Below, one piece after another: positions 1 to 5,912 of a stretch of DNA of 13,578 nt. The notes below the pieces were generated by a model. That model saw only the letters and a program-made list of their open reading frames with translations. It made no database searches and was not told where the DNA came from. The translations under genes were made by a program, and so were the position numbers. Each line of letters opens with the position of its first letter. The first letter of the stretch is position 1. Source of the DNA: DATKZH01 sp964505295 (GTDB taxonomy: Bacteria > Planctomycetota > Planctomycetia > Pirellulales > Thermoguttaceae); NCBI GenBank assembly GCA_964505295.1, contig CAZDHR010000172.1:1-13578 (forward strand), written 5' to 3'.

Positions 1-60
1 CTCACTTCAAGCCCCGCACCCGCTCTCCGTCTCGCAGAATTCGAGACTTAGCACAATGCC

Positions 61-1041
61 GTGCAATCCGCGGCTTCGCCGCAGGTGAGTCGGGCTCGGT
101 TCAGGCCGCCTATCGCACACGTGGCGGGTTTCACCCTCGTCGAGTTGCTCGTCGTCCTCGCGATCATCGGAATCCTGGTTGCCCTGACCCTCTGTGGGGT
201 TCAGCACGCGCGCGAGGCAGCCCGGCGCGCTCAGTGCACCTCCAATCTCCGTCAGATGGGAGTTGCGATCCACAGCTTCTGTTCGGCGCATCGGATGTTC
301 CCACCCGGTATGGGGGCGAACGGCCATGATTTCCATGCGCTGATGCTGCCACAGATGGATCAGACCCCGCTCTTCGAGAGATTGGACCTGCGCGTTTTGG
401 TATCTTTGCCGCCGAACGACGCCGTGGCCCAAGAGTCGTTGCCCACTCACCGGTGCCCAAGCGACTCGGGCGCCGACGTCCTGACGCCGGCGGGAACCAA
501 CTACGCGGGTAATGGCGGCACCGGCGTGCAGCGGTACGGGTACAACGGTTTCTTTCGCTATCTTGCGAGCAGCGGTGTGCGCGACAGCGGGCCGATCCGT
601 CCCGCGGACGTCGTGGACGGACTGTCTCAGACGGCGGCCGTCAGCGAAATACTCGTGGGCGACGGCAGCTACGATCGCCTGAGGACTCTCTGGCAACTGC
701 CGCGCCGGCTCGACGCCCCGTCGGAGTTGGAGGAATTCGCCGACTACTGCCGCTCGGGGCGCTGGACACGCGGCGACGCGTGGTTCCGCGGACGGCCATG
801 GACCGACGGCAACCTGGGCGCAACGTTGTATAACCACGTCCTTCCCCCAAACCAGAACTCTTGCACGAATGGAACGCGAGTCCAACAGGGCGCGTACGCC
901 GCCGCCAGTGACCACCCCGGCGGCGTCAACGTGCTCTTTGCCGACGGGCACGTTCGATTCGTCTCCTCGACTGTGGATTTGAGCACATGGCGCGCGCTCG
1001 GCTCGCGCAACGGGCATGAGCCGATAGCAGCTTTTCCGTAG
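61..1041 (+). CDS. DUF1559 family pseudopilin-like surface protein
   Basis: The protein has 326 residues. Its N-terminus is a type IV pilin/pseudopilin signal: a basic leader, then GFTLVELLVVLAIIGILVAL, with the predicted prepilin peptidase cut between Gly23 and Phe24 and the conserved Glu at position +5. The hydrophobic helix covers about residues 24-43. The rest matches the planctomycete DUF1559 pattern: an EAARRAQCTSNLRQMG segment after the helix, a CPSDSG stretch, an NYAGNGG stretch, and an H-X9-DG motif near the C-terminus (His285, Asp295-Gly296). The family is greatly expanded in Planctomycetota. It is thought to be exported or assembled through a type II secretion/pilus-like route, but its role is unknown. 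A stop at 49-51 limits the 5' end. The start is GTG at 61 with no clear Shine-Dalgarno sequence, and GTG at 85 or 121 would also keep the signal. It probably heads an operon with the two small exported proteins downstream (31-base gap). Family assignment is firm; the exact start is not. Confidence 0.9.
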   Translation: MQSAASPQVSRARFRPPIAHVAGFTLVELLVVLAIIGILVALTLCGVQHAREAARRAQCTSNLRQMGVAIHSFCSAHRMFPPGMGANGHDFHALMLPQMDQTPLFERLDLRVLVSLPPNDAVAQESLPTHRCPSDSGADVLTPAGTNYAGNGGTGVQRYGYNGFFRYLASSGVRDSGPIRPADVVDGLSQTAAVSEILVGDGSYDRLRTLWQLPRRLDAPSELEEFADYCRSGRWTRGDAWFRGRPWTDGNLGATLYNHVLPPNQNSCTNGTRVQQGAYAAASDHPGGVNVLFADGHVRFVSSTVDLSTWRALGSRNGHEPIAAFP

Positions 1042-1072
1042 TCTCACACTTGTCGATGGAAGGAGGGGGAGG

Positions 1073-1450
1073 ATGTCAAGAGCATTCGTTCCACCCATCG
1101 TGGCGCTGGCGGTCTTGTTTGGCGCAGCGGGCACCGCGATGGCCGACGAGCCATGGGTGCAGATCAGTTCGCCCGAGCAGTGGGAGAAGTACGCTCCCAG
1201 CGCAACCGTCGCTTGCTCTGGTACGACGAGCTACCACGATGGAATTCTGGTGGTGAAGATGAAGAAGGGAGACACGGTCGTGGATTCCGCGAACGCTGAC
1301 GTGAACAGCGAAGGCGATTGGAGCTGTGAATTCGAGCCGTCCCAGGAGGGCTAGCCGTCGGGCGAGTATACGGTGTACGTGTACCGCAGCGTGGAGGGAG
1401 ACCTGGTCGAGTTGGCGCATGTGCATATCGAAGTTGAAGAGATACAGTGA
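1073..1450 (+). pseudogene. Small secreted Ig-like protein with in-frame TAG at codon 94
   Basis: The gene starts at ATG 1073 behind a very strong purine-rich ribosome binding site (AAGGAGGGGGAGG). The signal peptide ends near TAMA/DE (about residue 24). The mature part is beta-rich, with Cys48 and Cys85 placed as a possible Ig-type disulfide and a DxxSEGDWSCEF segment like bacterial Ig-like/PKD folds. Reading stops at TAG 1352-1354 after 93 residues. The same frame stays open for 31 more codons, giving PSGEYTVYVYRSVEGD and then a charged tail, to TGA at 1448-1450. That tail looks like the missing last strands of the fold, so the ancestral product was probably about 125 residues. TAG ends several neighbouring genes (DUF1559, the dehydrogenase, the RND pump), so general recoding is unlikely. 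A nonsense mutation or a base-calling error is more likely; a functional truncated product is possible. No specific function is recognised. Confidence 0.72.
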
Positions 1451-1492
1451 CCAATCGGACTGTGCGCTCCGCAAAGCGCCGGGAGAGAGACG

Positions 1493-1957
1493 ATGAGGAC
1501 TTCACTGGTATTGCTCGCATCTGTCGTGTTGGTGGCCGCGTGCCGTCGGGATTCGCCTGAGCCCGCGTCGACAGCCGACGCTCCGGAGCCGCCGGTGGCA
1601 GCGACGGTTACCCTTCCACTCGCGTATATACGCGCCGACGGTTCGCGTGTCGAAATCGCGCGCGCCGGCCGGACGACCGCGCCCGCAGGTCGCGATATTG
1701 CTGTGGAAGGCTCCCTTGAACTCGATGCGGAAGCGGATTTCAAGCCGCCGCCCGTGGTCGTGAAGATCACCGGGACGACGCGGGACGGCAGGTCCATCGT
1801 GATGGACTCCGGCGCCTGCAAACCGCAGCCGGAGGCCAACCGAACCTACCGGTTTCGCGAGGTGCTCACCGCGCCGAAAATGGCAGGCACGTACCGGATC
1901 GTTGCACTCCTTGGAAAGGAGGAGCTTTCCGAGGCGGGCCTGGAAGTCACGGAGTGA
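1493..1957 (+). CDS. Small lipoprotein of unknown function
   Basis: This is a 154-residue protein with ATG at 1493 behind a GGGAGAGAGA ribosome binding site. The N-terminus, MRTSLVLLASVVLVAAC, is a lipoprotein signal with lipobox VAAC and predicted lipidation at Cys17. A short Pro/Ala/Glu-rich linker follows. The rest (about residues 35-154) looks like a single beta-sandwich domain: a PPPVVVKITGTTRDG stretch, and a final pair of strands around AGTYRIVALLGKEELSEAGL. This closing pattern (GxYxVxVx, then an acidic strand) resembles the end of the interrupted Ig-like gene just upstream, so both may be variants of one fold. The gap to that gene's final stop is 42 bases, which fits co-transcription with it and the DUF1559 gene. 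It is likely anchored to a membrane and faces the periplasm. I do not recognise a named family. Confidence 0.75.
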   Translation: MRTSLVLLASVVLVAACRRDSPEPASTADAPEPPVAATVTLPLAYIRADGSRVEIARAGRTTAPAGRDIAVEGSLELDAEADFKPPPVVVKITGTTRDGRSIVMDSGACKPQPEANRTYRFREVLTAPKMAGTYRIVALLGKEELSEAGLEVTE

Positions 1958-2171
1958 TCCCGCCGAAACCGCGAGCTGAGAGTCGCGCGCTGAAGTCGGG
2001 GCAGGAGGCCTTCTCGCGCACTACGGCTTCGGAAGTCAGAGGTCGGCCGGGACGAGCCGGCAGTGGAGCGGGCGGCTTCGAGAATCGTCGCTGCGAGGGC
2101 GGGCGGGGCAGCGGGAAGCTGAGCTTGTTCGGCAAATGACCCGTATGGGGGGAGCGGGTCCGACCTGCACG
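1958..2171. other. Intergenic region without recognised content
   Basis: This GC-rich stretch lies between the end of the lipoprotein gene (plus strand) and the end of the small minus-strand gene, so it separates convergent transcripts. Short open frames exist on both strands but have no ribosome binding site or protein-like composition. No convincing terminator hairpin with a T tract was seen. Confidence 0.4.
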
Positions 2172-2354
2172 CTAGAGACCGGCTCGGCTCGGCTCGCCCT
2201 GCCAGTCGTTCTCCCGCAGCCGGTTGAGCCAGTCGGCCGTGTCTTGGGCTTCCGCCCGGGTGGCGTACGTCTCGTCGATCGAGACCGAGCAAGTCGACGC
2301 GGCGATGACCATGTAGCGGCCTGTCGGTTGGGGGGCGATTCTGTAGCGAAGCAT
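2172..2354 (-). CDS. Small 60-residue protein of unknown function
   Basis: The ATG (complement of 2352-2354) has a good ribosome binding site, GGGAGGA, seven bases upstream. It gives a 60-residue protein beginning MLRYRIAPQPTGRYMVI. It reads like a genuine small protein: an N-terminal beta-type half (residues 1-27), then ATRAEAQDTADWLNRL, which looks like an amphipathic helix, and a short polar tail. There is no signal peptide or membrane segment, so it is probably cytosolic. The frame stays open 29 codons further upstream, but that part is low-complexity and contains the ribosome binding site, so the internal ATG is preferred. It stands alone, convergent with the lipoprotein gene and divergent from the dehydrogenase. 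No function is recognised; from memory similar short proteins occur in planctomycetes, which a search should confirm. Confidence 0.65.
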   Translation of the reverse strand: MLRYRIAPQPTGRYMVIAASTCSVSIDETYATRAEAQDTADWLNRLRENDWQGEPSRAGL

Positions 2355-2645
2355 GGTAGGTCCTCCCGGTTGCTGCTGCCGACATGGAAGGCGGGGGTTG
2401 TCAGCCGCTCCTGAGTTGACTTGTTGGTCTCCCACACTCATCTACCCTACACATCGCCAAATCGCGTCGATGCTGGACACTTTCAGCGTGGATTTCTTGC
2501 GATTTTTCGCGGGCCCGGTGCGGATCTTTCGCCGGCCGATCCTCCCTGGTATCCTCATAGACGCAGAGAGCGCGGCAGCCCTGTAGTTGCGCTCCATCGC
2601 CATGTTGGCCGAGCCGGCTTTGCGGCACGAGAAAGGATAACGGAG

Positions 2646-3455
2646 ATGTCAGATTTGACGGGCAAAGTGGCGGTCGTCACGGGGGGCGGAGGGATCTTGT
2701 GCAGCGCCTTGAGCAAGGCCCTGGCCGGCCAAGGCGCCACCGTGGCGGTGCTCGACCTGAAGCCCGAGGCCGCCGGGAAGGTCGTCGACGCGATCCGCGT
2801 CTCCGGCGGCAAGGCGATCGCCGTCGAGGCCGACGTGCTCCGCCGCGCGAGCCTCGAGCAGGCCGCCGAGAAGATCCACCGGGAGTGCGGGCCGGTCGAT
2901 GTGCTCATCAACGGGGCTGGGGGAAACAAGGCCGAAGCCACCGCCAGCCCGGAAAAGTCGTTCTTCGACATCCCGGCCGACGCCATCCAATGGGTCTTCA
3001 ACCTGAACTGTGTCGGCACCATCCTCCCCTGCCAGGTGTTCGTGCCCGACATGGTCGAGAAGCAGGAGGGGGTGGTGATCAATGTGGCCTCGATGGCGGG
3101 CATACGCCCGCTCACTCGGGTGGTTGCCTACTCGGCGGCCAAGGCGGCGATTGCCAACTTCACCCAGTGGCTGGCCGTCCACTTGGCCCAGGAGTACGGC
3201 TCGAAGATCCGGGTCAACGCGATCGCCCCGGGCTTCTTCCTCACGGCCCAGAACGAGTATTTGCTGGTCGACAAGGAGACCAGGAAGCCCACGCCCCGCG
3301 GCGAGACCATCCTGGCCCACACGCCCGCCGGCCGTTACGGCGTGCCGGAAGACCTGCTGGGCACCCTCCTCTGGCTGGTGGGCGACGAGTCGGCCTTCGT
3401 GTCGGGCACCGTGATCCCCGTCGACGGAGGCTTCGCGGCCTTTGGGGGGGTGTAG
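2646..3455 (+). CDS. uxuB: SDR oxidoreductase, D-mannonate oxidoreductase (fructuronate reductase) type
   Basis: This is a 269-residue classical short-chain dehydrogenase. It starts at ATG 2646, with AAAGGA about eight bases upstream. Visible motifs are the nucleotide-binding loop TGGGGILC (12-19), Asp37 ending beta-2 (typical of NAD preference), NGAGG (89-93), catalytic Ser149, Tyr162 and Lys166 (YSAAK), and PG at 195-196. The NGAGGNKAEAT region, the AYSAAKAAIANFTQWLAVHL helix, the AIAPGFFLTAQN segment, ILAHTPAGR and the VDGGFAAFGGV end match the SDR-type D-mannonate oxidoreductases (the UxuB/YjmF-like group). Those enzymes interconvert D-fructuronate and D-mannonate with NAD(H) in the cytoplasm during hexuronate breakdown. 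The last Gly of TGxxxGxG is replaced by Cys19, which is unusual. A lyase acting on oligogalacturonides follows, which supports a uronate role. A KduD-like or other sugar-acid dehydrogenase remains possible, so the symbol is provisional. Confidence 0.85.
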   Translation: MSDLTGKVAVVTGGGGILCSALSKALAGQGATVAVLDLKPEAAGKVVDAIRVSGGKAIAVEADVLRRASLEQAAEKIHRECGPVDVLINGAGGNKAEATASPEKSFFDIPADAIQWVFNLNCVGTILPCQVFVPDMVEKQEGVVINVASMAGIRPLTRVVAYSAAKAAIANFTQWLAVHLAQEYGSKIRVNAIAPGFFLTAQNEYLLVDKETRKPTPRGETILAHTPAGRYGVPEDLLGTLLWLVGDESAFVSGTVIPVDGGFAAFGGV

Positions 3456-3472
3456 AGAGCGGGCGGGGGATG

Positions 3473-3624
3473 ACGCTCGCAAAGGCGCCAAGACGCGAAG
3501 AAGAAGAGGAAGGAGTCTCAGCTTCCCAGGAGAGGCGAACGCTTCTCCCGGTCGTTGTGTTTTGTCGATGAGCAGCAGAACCCGTACAGCGCACGCCTTG
3601 CGTCTTCGCGGCTTTGCGAGACGC
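3473..3624. repeat. Imperfect inverted repeat between dehydrogenase and lyase genes
   Basis: The arms lie at about 3473-3500 and 3597-3624. The left arm contains CTCGCAAAGGCGCCAAGACG. The right arm is its approximate reverse complement (CGTCTTCGCGGCTTTGCGAG), with a few mismatches and single-base shifts. About 96 bases separate them. The right arm is followed at once by six T residues (3625-3630), so on the plus strand it could also weaken or end transcription from the dehydrogenase. The CGCAAAG...AAGACGC word type is common in dispersed repeats of environmental bacteria, by general recollection. No protein-coding content is seen between the arms. Confidence 0.55.
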
Positions 3625-3667
3625 TTTTTTCCCTGCCTTTGAATCGACAGCCCAGGAGGAGGAGCCC

Positions 3668-4918
3668 ATGTCCAAGTTGCCTTTTAGACCAGGCCCCCGT
3701 ACGATCACCCGGCGAACGGCCGTCCGTCGAATGCTCGCTGCCTCGGCAGCGGTGGCCGTACCTCCCGCCCTGGGGGTGGCACAGCAAGCCACCGCCGGCG
3801 GCGCGATCCACGTCGAGCGCCAGCCCACCGGCTCGGAGATTTGGCAGGTCACCACCGACGAGTTCTCGCACTCGAACATCTACTGCGAGGTGCCCTACTG
3901 CTCGAGCGACTCGCGGCACTTCGTCTACCAGAGGAGCAACCCAAAGCTCTCCAAGAACCGCACCGAGCTGATGGTCGTCGAGCTGGGGACCTGGAAACAG
4001 GACCGGCTGGATACGTGCAGCGGGATCGGCGGCTCGGCCATCTCCCACGACGGGCTCTTCTATTACCTCAAGCAGACCGACGGCGGCGATCTCGACCTTC
4101 TGCGGGCCGATCTGGCCGACGGCTCGATCGAGCCGGTCTACCGTCTCCAGGACGACGTGCGGGTCCGCAGCCTGGGCACTGTCGCCACCGATCGCCGCTA
4201 CTACGCCGGCGGGGCGAAGACCGATCCCGGCTGGTCGATGTTCGATGTCCTCCTGGTCGACCTGAAAAAGGGCACACAGAAGATCCTCGACCGCGACCCG
4301 TTTATCCTCAACCCCCATCCGCAATTCGAGCCCGGCGAGGGCCGAACGCTGATGATCCAGCACAACCGGGGCGGCAAGTACTCGGCGGACGGCAAGCTGG
4401 AGCGGCTCGTCGGCTCGGAGGGGGCCACGCTCTACCTCCTCTCCGTGCCGGACGGCGAGCGGACCACGCTCCAGGTGGGGACGCCTTACACCACCGCGTG
4501 CACCGGCCACGAGGCCTGGATCGGCGATACCCGGGAGATGCTGCTTACGGTCTCGGCACGCGATGCATTCGCGCCGGAAAAAGGCAACCTGCTCGGGGTC
4601 CGCGCCGGCCAGCCGGCCCGGGTCGTGGCAAAGGGGTACCGGTTCAATCACGTGGGGGTTAGCCGTTGTGGGCGACTCTTTTCGTGCGACGACTGGCAGG
4701 GGGCGTTCAAGATCGTGATCGGCTCGATCCGAACCGGCGAGACGGCCGTCGTCTGCGACTCGATGACCTCGCCCACCCGAGGGCAAAACACGCACCCCCA
4801 CGCGTACTTGACGCCCGATCTGAAATGGGTGGTGTTCAACTCCAACCGCTCGGGCTTTCCGCACATCTACGCGGCGAGCGTTCCGGAAGGGATGGTCGAC
4901 CCGCTTACGGCAAGTTGA
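3668..4918 (+). CDS. Tat-exported oligogalacturonate lyase-like protein (PL22-type beta-propeller)
   Basis: The protein has 416 residues from ATG 3668, directly behind an AGGAGGAG ribosome binding site. An in-frame start at 3614 would translate that site and is rejected. The N-terminus carries a Tat-like signal (TRRTAVRRMLAASAAVAVPP, then an Ala-rich stretch to about residue 43). The rest is a seven-bladed propeller-like sequence with WD40/TolB-style repeats (SSDSRHFVYQR, SHDGLFYYL, TPDLKWVVFNSNRSG). The motif QNTHPH gives Gln373, His376 and His378. With His281 (GHEAW) and His232 (IQHNRG) this matches the spacing of the Mn-binding and catalytic residues known in family PL22 oligogalacturonate lyases. 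Those enzymes cleave short oligogalacturonides by beta-elimination to 5-keto-4-deoxyuronate. Known members are usually cytoplasmic, so the export signal is notable. The uronate dehydrogenase upstream (212-base gap) supports pectin-related use. The exact substrate is inferred. Confidence 0.82.
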   Translation: MSKLPFRPGPRTITRRTAVRRMLAASAAVAVPPALGVAQQATAGGAIHVERQPTGSEIWQVTTDEFSHSNIYCEVPYCSSDSRHFVYQRSNPKLSKNRTELMVVELGTWKQDRLDTCSGIGGSAISHDGLFYYLKQTDGGDLDLLRADLADGSIEPVYRLQDDVRVRSLGTVATDRRYYAGGAKTDPGWSMFDVLLVDLKKGTQKILDRDPFILNPHPQFEPGEGRTLMIQHNRGGKYSADGKLERLVGSEGATLYLLSVPDGERTTLQVGTPYTTACTGHEAWIGDTREMLLTVSARDAFAPEKGNLLGVRAGQPARVVAKGYRFNHVGVSRCGRLFSCDDWQGAFKIVIGSIRTGETAVVCDSMTSPTRGQNTHPHAYLTPDLKWVVFNSNRSGFPHIYAASVPEGMVDPLTAS

Positions 4919-4966
4919 GCGTGTGCGGGGGTCTGTCCGGGCTTTGGCACGGCGGGGCGCATGGGG

Positions 4967-4997
4967 CGAGGCCGCCGGAACGAATCCGACGGCCTCG
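4967..4997. terminator. Hairpin between convergent genes, possible bidirectional terminator
   Basis: CGAGGCCGCCGGA (4967-4979) pairs with TCCGACGGCCTCG (4985-4997) around a five-base loop, giving a 13-bp stem with one mismatch. It lies between the lyase stop on the plus strand and the PDZ gene stop on the minus strand, which is the expected place for a shared terminator. There is no T tract on either side, so termination is inferred from position and stem strength only. Confidence 0.45.
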
Positions 4998-5062
4998 AGG
5001 GCGACAGTTCGGGGGCCCGGCCGGCCGGCGTCAGGGGCGGCGAGCCGGGCCATGCCGGGGGG

Positions 5063-5452
5063 TTATTGGTAGAGGTTGCCTTGCCGGTAGAGCACGCGGC
5101 CGGTCCGCACGTCCTGGACGGCGAACGAAAACCAGCCGCCGTTCCACTGGGCCTGCTGGAGGGCCGCCCGGTGGGCACCGGCGTAGCTGAGCCGTCGACC
5201 GTTGATCGAGAGGATCACGTCGCCCGACTCGAAGCCGATCCGCTGGCCCACGCTGGGGTACCACGTGTAGTTGACTCGATAGCCGTAGCCGGGGATCGCC
5301 GTGTAGGTGAGCCCCAACTCGCTCAGGCTCTGCGCCCCTCCGCCACCGGGGGGGTTGAAGTAGTAACGCTGCTGGGCCGAGGCGGTGGAAGCCGCGCCGG
5401 CGGTGAGGGCCAACAGGGCCACGACCAGGGTGATTCGTTTGACTGCCTTCAT
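5063..5452 (-). CDS. Small secreted PDZ-domain protein
   Basis: The protein has 129 residues and an ATG whose complement is at 5450-5452. A GAGGAG ribosome binding site lies about seven bases upstream. A Sec signal peptide covers residues 1-26 (KAVKRITLVVALLALTAGAA, cut after ASA). A short Gly/Pro linker follows, then one PDZ-like domain at about residues 46-120: LGLTYTAIPGYGYRV, then GQRIGFESGDVILSINGRRL, where GDVILSING is the typical PDZ core. PDZ domains bind C-termini or unfolded peptides, but no protease domain is attached. It may therefore be an adaptor or a structural periplasmic protein. It is convergent with the lyase and divergent from the efflux operon, so it is probably transcribed alone. 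The domain call is confident; the role is unknown. Confidence 0.8.
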   Translation of the reverse strand: MKAVKRITLVVALLALTAGAASTASAQQRYYFNPPGGGGAQSLSELGLTYTAIPGYGYRVNYTWYPSVGQRIGFESGDVILSINGRRLSYAGAHRAALQQAQWNGGWFSFAVQDVRTGRVLYRQGNLYQ

Positions 5453-5546
5453 TGTACGTCTCCTCGTGTAAGTAGGTGATTGGTTGTCGCCACCCTTCTA
5501 TGGCCACCGCCCAAGGAAAGCCGACACCCGAAAAGAGAAAAGGTCA

Positions 5547-5642
5547 GGAAAAGGTGACAGCCACCAAATCTGGGTAATCTGGGAATCCTGCCGGGTGCCA
5601 TCTTTACCAATTTCTCCAGATTTGGTGGCTGTCACCTTTTCC
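5547..5642. repeat. Perfect 27-bp inverted repeat (REP/MITE-like palindrome)
   Basis: The left arm (5547-5573) begins GGAAAAGGTGACAGCCACCA. The right arm (5616-5642) is its exact reverse complement over all 27 bases. The loop is 42 bases and contains a second copy of the AATCTGGG word. It lies in the gap between the divergent PDZ and efflux genes. Words of this type (AAAAGGTGACAG and its complement) recur as dispersed palindromes in planctomycete genomes, from general recollection. It could be a REP-type element mobilised in trans by a RAYT-like transposase, but none is present here. Confidence 0.75.
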
Positions 5643-5710
5643 CGCAAGTGCGAAAACCGCTTCTTCCTTCGCCGCACCCCGGAGAAGCCGTCGGCCCCCT
5701 CCCGGCGTAT

Positions 5711-5739
5711 CTGGCTTATTTGGCCGTGGCCGTTAGAAT
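5711..5739 (+). promoter_or_regulatory. Possible sigma70-type promoter for the efflux operon
   Basis: TAGAAT (5734-5739) matches the TATAAT -10 consensus in five of six positions. Seventeen bases upstream is CTGGCT (5711-5716), a weak -35 match (three of six). It would give a leader of about 165 bases before the membrane fusion gene. This is a visual match only. Confidence 0.3.
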
Positions 5740-5896
5740 GTGTGGCGTCGAGGGAAGGAGTGGAACGGAGTGTTCGGAAACCAGCCAAGGTCGATCAAAC
5801 GCCCGATCTCGACCCGCGGGCCGAGCTGCCGTCGGAGGCTGTTCTCGACCGAGCGGCCGAGATGCCCTTGAACGAGTCTACCAGCACCATTCGAGC

Positions 5897-5904
5897 GGGG
5901 GAGG
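5897..5904 (+). promoter_or_regulatory. Ribosome binding site deciding a TTG start
   Basis: GGGGGAGG ends eight bases before TTG 5913. This is the best Shine-Dalgarno match in the region, and that start puts a lipoprotein signal exactly at the N-terminus. The competing in-frame ATG at 5862 has only a poor match upstream. Confidence 0.6.
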
Positions 5905-5912
5905 TAAGAGCA

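Larger units (their letters stand above)
5643..5912. other. Upstream region of the efflux operon
   Basis: This non-coding stretch lies between the inverted repeat and the membrane fusion protein start. The downstream reading frame stays open through it (possible starts GTG 5760 and ATG 5862). Translation there would put about 17-51 polar residues in front of the lipoprotein signal, so I treat it as leader sequence. It holds a possible -10 element (listed separately). No regulator gene or clear operator palindrome was seen. Confidence 0.45.

Noticed and set aside
7..1134. Minus-strand open frame opposite the DUF1559 gene
   Set aside because: It lies fully over a recognised gene with pilin and H-X9-DG motifs and has no domain pattern of its own.
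1352..1354. Pyrrolysine or another recoded amino acid at the in-frame TAG
   Set aside because: No pyrrolysine genes or insertion structure are seen, the protein is not a methyltransferase, and TAG ends several other genes here. Mutation or sequence error is simpler.
2421..2645. N-terminal extension of the dehydrogenase in the same frame
   Set aside because: The internal ATG 2646 has a good ribosome binding site and begins exactly where the SDR fold starts; the 75 upstream codons show no domain.
3518..5053. Long minus-strand open frame opposite the lyase gene
   Set aside because: Its composition is that of an antisense shadow (Arg, Val, Gly, Asp-rich). The plus-strand lyase has family motifs and a good start.
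5547..5642. CRISPR array
   Set aside because: There are only two arms in inverted orientation, with no series of direct repeats and no cas genes.
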